64,000 nucleotides of DNA, taken from Lactobacillus iners DSM 13335. GTDB lineage: Bacteria > Bacillota > Bacilli > Lactobacillales > Lactobacillaceae. The stretch spans positions 1 through 64,000 of the forward strand of contig NZ_GG700804.1 in the NCBI RefSeq assembly GCF_000160875.1, written 5' to 3'. Position numbers and translations under genes: made by a program. Below are positions 61,157 through 64,000 of this stretch, piece by piece (the stretch's first letter is position 1; every line of letters begins with the position of its first letter). A model generated the notes under the pieces. It worked only from the letters and a program-made list of their open reading frames with translations. It did not search any database and had not been told where the DNA came from.

Positions 61157-61388
61157 AAAAAAAGTCCCGGACATATTGTCCAGGACGAAAACTCCGCGGT
61201 ACCACCTGATTTAAGTATATAAAATATACTTCGCTTCTTTGTGATAACGGTACAATCCGAAATAAACCTACTTAAATTTCAGTCTATCAGCATCTCAAGC
61301 TACTAAATTTTTCTGGCCTCTCAGCTAGTTGGCTTTTCTCTGTAAACGAAAAATTACCTCTTGATCAACGCCTATTGTTTATTAAGTA
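61157..61388 (-). ncRNA. T-box riboswitch (valS leader)
   Basis: Minus-strand AGGTGGTACCGCGGA (61193-61207) is the T-box consensus. It is followed by the terminator stem GTCCtGGACA/TGTCCcGGAC (61177-61186 with 61164-61173) and seven T (61157-61163). Upstream, about 170 nt of leader can fold into stem I and contains GAGAGG and AGAUGCUG-type segments. The specifier is probably GTA (valine) in ATTGTACCGTTATC, around 61244-61257, but I could not fold the RNA. Uncharged tRNA-Val would allow valS transcription. Confidence 0.92.
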
Positions 61389-61389
61389 A

Positions 61390-61398
61390 AGTATAACA
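61390..61398 (-). promoter_or_regulatory. Extended -10 promoter of the valS T-box transcript
   Basis: Minus-strand TGTTATACT (TATACT at 61390-61395), a good extended -10. It lies just downstream of thiI and the -35 is weak. Confidence 0.6.
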
Positions 61399-61432
61399 TC
61401 TTTTATAAATAATAACTATAAATTACCATTAA

Positions 61433-62650
61433 TTAAAGTAAATTATCACTATCTTCAAAATGATCATTAATAAATTTTTGATTGGGATAAATAGGTATAA
61501 TTTTGATATTATCCAAAGCTCGCTGAATTAAGCTTTCACTGTCTAATCTATCTTGCAACTTTCTTGCTTCATCAAGTTTAGGCTTGGTCTTAGGTCTAGG
61601 CGGTGCAAAAATAGTACAACAATCTTCAAATGGCTGTATTGACAACTCAAAAGTACCAATTTTATCAGCCAGTGCAATAATTTCAGTTTTATCCATAGTA
61701 GCTACAGGTCGCAAAACAGGTGTGTTAGTGACATCATTGATAGCAACCATTGATTCTAATGTTTGCGAAGCTACTTGCCCAACAGATTCACCATTAAAAA
61801 TAGCTAATCCACCACGCATCTCTCGAATTTTATCTGCCAATTGCAACATAAATCTTCTTTGAACAGTCATTAAATAGCCTTCTGGCAACTTTTCTTTAAT
61901 CTGCTCTTGAATCTCGGTAAATGGAACAGCGATAAAATTGATTTTTCCACAATAATTAGCTAAAATACCAGTTAATTCTTCGGCTTTAGCTAATGCCTTG
62001 TCTGTTGTATAAGGTGGACTAAAGAAATGAACCATATCTATTTTCACACCACGCTTCATCGCTAAGTACGATGCAACTGGAGAATCTATACCACCAGATA
62101 GCATCATAACAGCTCTACCAGCAGTGCCTACAGGCATACCACCTGCTCCATGTAACAATTGATTAGAGATATAAATAGCATCTTTCCTTACTTCGATTCG
62201 CAAAACCAAATCAGGATTCTTCATTTTAACTTTTAAATCTGACATATGGTCAAACAAATAATCTCCAACTAACGCATTAAGCTGATTAGTATCATATTCA
62301 AATTCATGATCACTACGTCTAGTATTAATTTTAAAAGTCATACCGTCTTTAAAAGTTGCTTGCATCAAATTAAGAGCAGTTTCTTCAATAGCTGACAATG
62401 TTCTATCTGTCTTAATGACTGGAGAATAAGTTTGAATACCAAAGACTTTTTTTAATTTTTGATCAATTTCATCAAATGGTGCACCATTTAAAATAATATG
62501 CAACCGATCATGTTTGGGATAAATTTTAATAGCCGGAAAAGTACTTAAAGCTTTTTGAATATTATCAGCTAGTTTGGCTATAAAGTCTCTTCTATTTTTT
62601 CCTTTAGTAGACAATTCACCATACCTAACCATGACTTCTGTATATTCCAA
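61433..62650 (-). CDS. thiI: tRNA 4-thiouridine synthase ThiI
   Basis: 405 aa from TTG 62650 (GAGGTGA 5 nt upstream). A GTG three codons earlier lies on that Shine-Dalgarno. The family start (x)[21 protein letters not shown] supports this. N-terminal ferredoxin-like and THUMP domains, then the PP-loop ATPase [14 protein letters not shown] near residue 185 and Cys-containing [11 protein letters not shown]. No rhodanese domain, as in most Firmicutes. It thiolates U8 of tRNA using sulfur from the desulfurase encoded just upstream (11-bp gap). Confidence 0.95.
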   Translation of the reverse strand: MEYTEVMVRYGELSTKGKNRRDFIAKLADNIQKALSTFPAIKIYPKHDRLHIILNGAPFDEIDQKLKKVFGIQTYSPVIKTDRTLSAIEETALNLMQATFKDGMTFKINTRRSDHEFEYDTNQLNALVGDYLFDHMSDLKVKMKNPDLVLRIEVRKDAIYISNQLLHGAGGMPVGTAGRAVMMLSGGIDSPVASYLAMKRGVKIDMVHFFSPPYTTDKALAKAEELTGILANYCGKINFIAVPFTEIQEQIKEKLPEGYLMTVQRRFMLQLADKIREMRGGLAIFNGESVGQVASQTLESMVAINDVTNTPVLRPVATMDKTEIIALADKIGTFELSIQPFEDCCTIFAPPRPKTKPKLDEARKLQDRLDSESLIQRALDNIKIIPIYPNQKFINDHFEDSDNLL

Positions 62651-62660
62651 TCTAATCACC

Positions 62661-63815
62661 TCAATTCAAATGATTTATTTTAGCAAAATGTTGATAGATT
62701 CCATCAAAAATCTCAATAAACTGCTTTGCTTCTTCCAATGTATTCGTATCATCAAAACTTAGTCTTACCGCTGATTCTGCAATATTATTATCTATTCGCA
62801 TTGCTTGTAATGTTGAACTTTCTAAACTACTTCTTGAAGAACAAGCACTAGTAGTAGAAATATAAATATCATACTTTTCTAGAGTATGAACCAATGTTTC
62901 ACCTCTAATTCCTTCTAAAGCAAAACATAAAATACTGGAAACAAAGTTATCATTAATTGGCGAAAAGATATGAATACCAGGCTTATGACTCAAATAATTA
63001 ATGATTTTTTCTTTTATTTGGTTCTCTCTTGCCACGTAATCTTTCTCATTAGCTAAATATAATCGCATTGCTTTAGCAGTAGCTGCAATGGCAGGTAAAT
63101 TTTCTGTACCAGATCTCAAGCCACCTTCTTGGCCACCACCATCAATTAAAGGAACCAACATTTTTCCCTGTTTTTTATATAGTATTCCTACGCCCCGAGG
63201 AGCATGAAATTTATGAGCCGATAAACTCATCAAATCTACTCTAGAGGTAAAAACACGCGACCAAATTGCTTTTCCTAAAGCTTGCACATTATCTACATGA
63301 AATGTGATATTAGGATATTTTTCCAGAATTTTACTGATTTCTACTATTGGTTGAATAGCACCGATTTCATTATTAACACCCATAATCGAAACTAAAATAG
63401 TATCTGATCTAATACTATTTGCCAAATCTTTAGGATCAACCAAACCGTTACTGTCAACTGGTAATACAGTGACATCAAATCCTTCGTTCTCCAACATGCG
63501 AATAGAATGAGATACTGCAGCATGTTCAACGCTACTAGTAATAATATGCTTACCAAATGCTTTTTTGGCAAGAGCAGTTCCTTTGATAGCCCAATTATCA
63601 GATTCACTACCACTAGCAGTAAAATATATTTCAGTTGAATTTACTCCCAACAATTTGGCAATTTGGTTTCTAGATGCCTCAAGTAATTGATGTGAACGAT
63701 CCCCAAATTTATGTAAACTAGAAGGATTGCCCCATATATCTTTAGTAACCTTTATATAGGTATCCAATGCCTCTGGATTGACCTGAGTAGTCGCACTATT
63801 ATCAAAATAAATCAA
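62661..63815 (-). CDS. Cysteine desulfurase (NifS/IscS-like, ThiI partner)
   Basis: 384 aa. PLP site lysine in [14 protein letters not shown] near residue 200, His in [11 protein letters not shown], and catalytic Cys in [11 protein letters not shown] near residue 325. A group I (long-loop) enzyme, distinct from SufS in this window. Start is TTG 63815 with AGAGAGG about 10 nt upstream ([16 protein letters not shown] follows). Adjacent to thiI, so probably dedicated to tRNA thiolation (NifZ-type). Confidence 0.94.
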   Translation of the reverse strand: MIYFDNSATTQVNPEALDTYIKVTKDIWGNPSSLHKFGDRSHQLLEASRNQIAKLLGVNSTEIYFTASGSESDNWAIKGTALAKKAFGKHIITSSVEHAAVSHSIRMLENEGFDVTVLPVDSNGLVDPKDLANSIRSDTILVSIMGVNNEIGAIQPIVEISKILEKYPNITFHVDNVQALGKAIWSRVFTSRVDLMSLSAHKFHAPRGVGILYKKQGKMLVPLIDGGGQEGGLRSGTENLPAIAATAKAMRLYLANEKDYVARENQIKEKIINYLSHKPGIHIFSPINDNFVSSILCFALEGIRGETLVHTLEKYDIYISTTSACSSRSSLESSTLQAMRIDNNIAESAVRLSFDDTNTLEEAKQFIEIFDGIYQHFAKINHLN

Positions 63816-63831
63816 ATATTATATACCTCTC

Positions 63832-63857
63832 TAAAAAAACGACCACATAGTGATCGT
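63832..63857 (-). terminator. Terminator between ezrA and the cysteine desulfurase gene
   Basis: An 8-bp stem ACGATCAC/GTGGTCGT (63850-63857 with 63839-63846, one G-T pair), a 3-nt loop and seven T on the minus strand. It ends about 17 bp before the desulfurase start, so that gene needs read-through or a promoter within this gap. Confidence 0.75.
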
Positions 63858-63915
63858 CAAATTAACTATACAATGAATATTAACTTAATTAATTAAATCC
63901 TGCAACAGCTAAAAA

Positions 63916-64000
63916 TTACTTTTTATAATAATCACTCTCAATTCGCTTATACGAACCTGGTTCAACTTTTTCAATGGCAGCAGCTAGAATATCCAACGCT
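63916..64000 (-). CDS. ezrA: Septation ring formation regulator EzrA (C-terminal fragment)
   Basis: Only the last 27 codons are in the window, ending ALDILAAAIEKVEPGSYKR and ESDYYKK. The ALDxxAxAIEKVEPGxYKRIE pattern is the conserved C-terminus of EzrA, which restrains FtsZ ring assembly. The gene continues beyond the right edge. Its position before the desulfurase-thiI pair is usual in lactobacilli. Confidence 0.75.
   Translation of the reverse strand, partial: ALDILAAAIEKVEPGSYKRIESDYYKK

Noticed and set aside
61341..61354. TGTAAACG sequence as a CcpA cre site
   Set aside because: Only the left half matches. The right half is A-rich, and the site lies inside the T-box leader.

Overview
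The window is a low-GC Firmicute chromosome segment that fits the family Lactobacillaceae. The evidence is a YSIRK-type surface adhesin, an S-layer-type (SLAP-like) wall-binding protein, a phosphoketolase, a sufCDSUB operon, a valS T-box, and a mreBCD / mraZ-led division cluster with the small DUF4044 and DUF3397 genes typical of lactobacilli. A host-associated (for example bee-gut) species would suit the giant adhesin and high AT content, but the genus is not proven by the sequence. Almost every gene is on the minus strand. Only the ACT/UPF0210 pair, udk and a 38-aa DUF4044 gene are on the plus strand. I saw no rRNA, tRNA, IS, prophage or CRISPR.

Left part (1-30 kb), accessory and metabolic. 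Positions 1-8458 hold the N-terminal 2,819 residues of a giant cell-wall adhesin: YSIRK signal, helical stalk, unrecognised N-domain and eight serial Ig/Rib-like modules. Its C-terminus lies outside the window. Next come nox (NADH oxidase) and xfp (phosphoketolase), then gntR with a nucleoside hydrolase, and rpiA with rbsK. With rpe at 31 kb, these form a complete route from ribonucleosides to ribose, ribose-5-P, xylulose-5-P, and acetyl-P plus glyceraldehyde-3-P. A divergent ACT/UPF0210 pair, a four-repeat SLAP-like secreted protein, a 61-aa membrane protein and dps follow. The Fe-S cluster operon sufC-D-S-U-B, a pit/DUF47 phosphate pair and a polar amino acid ABC transporter (binding protein fused to permease, plus ATPase) complete this part.

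Middle (29.6-40.8 kb), housekeeping. udk faces a long minus-strand operon gmk-rpoZ / priA-fmt-rsmB-stp-prkC-rsgA-rpe-thiN. Its genes mostly abut or overlap, and several start with TTG preceded by good Shine-Dalgarno sequences.

Right part (40.8-64 kb), envelope and division. The dcw operon runs mraZ-rsmH-ftsL-pbp2x-mraY-murD-murG-divIB-ftsA-ftsZ-sepF-yggT and ends in a terminator without ylmH-divIVA. mraZ is preceded by four 10-bp-phased repeats, the expected MraZ operator. DUF3397 and DUF4044 lie between it and mreBCD. Beyond are radC, a HAD phosphatase, folC, T-box-controlled valS, thiI and its cysteine desulfurase, and the last codons of ezrA.

Start sites were re-chosen from ribosome-binding sites in about 15 genes. 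The points most worth following up are the giant modular adhesin, the MraZ operator, the candidate palindromic operators at nox, dps, mreB and the 61-aa gene, and the cluster boundary after yggT.
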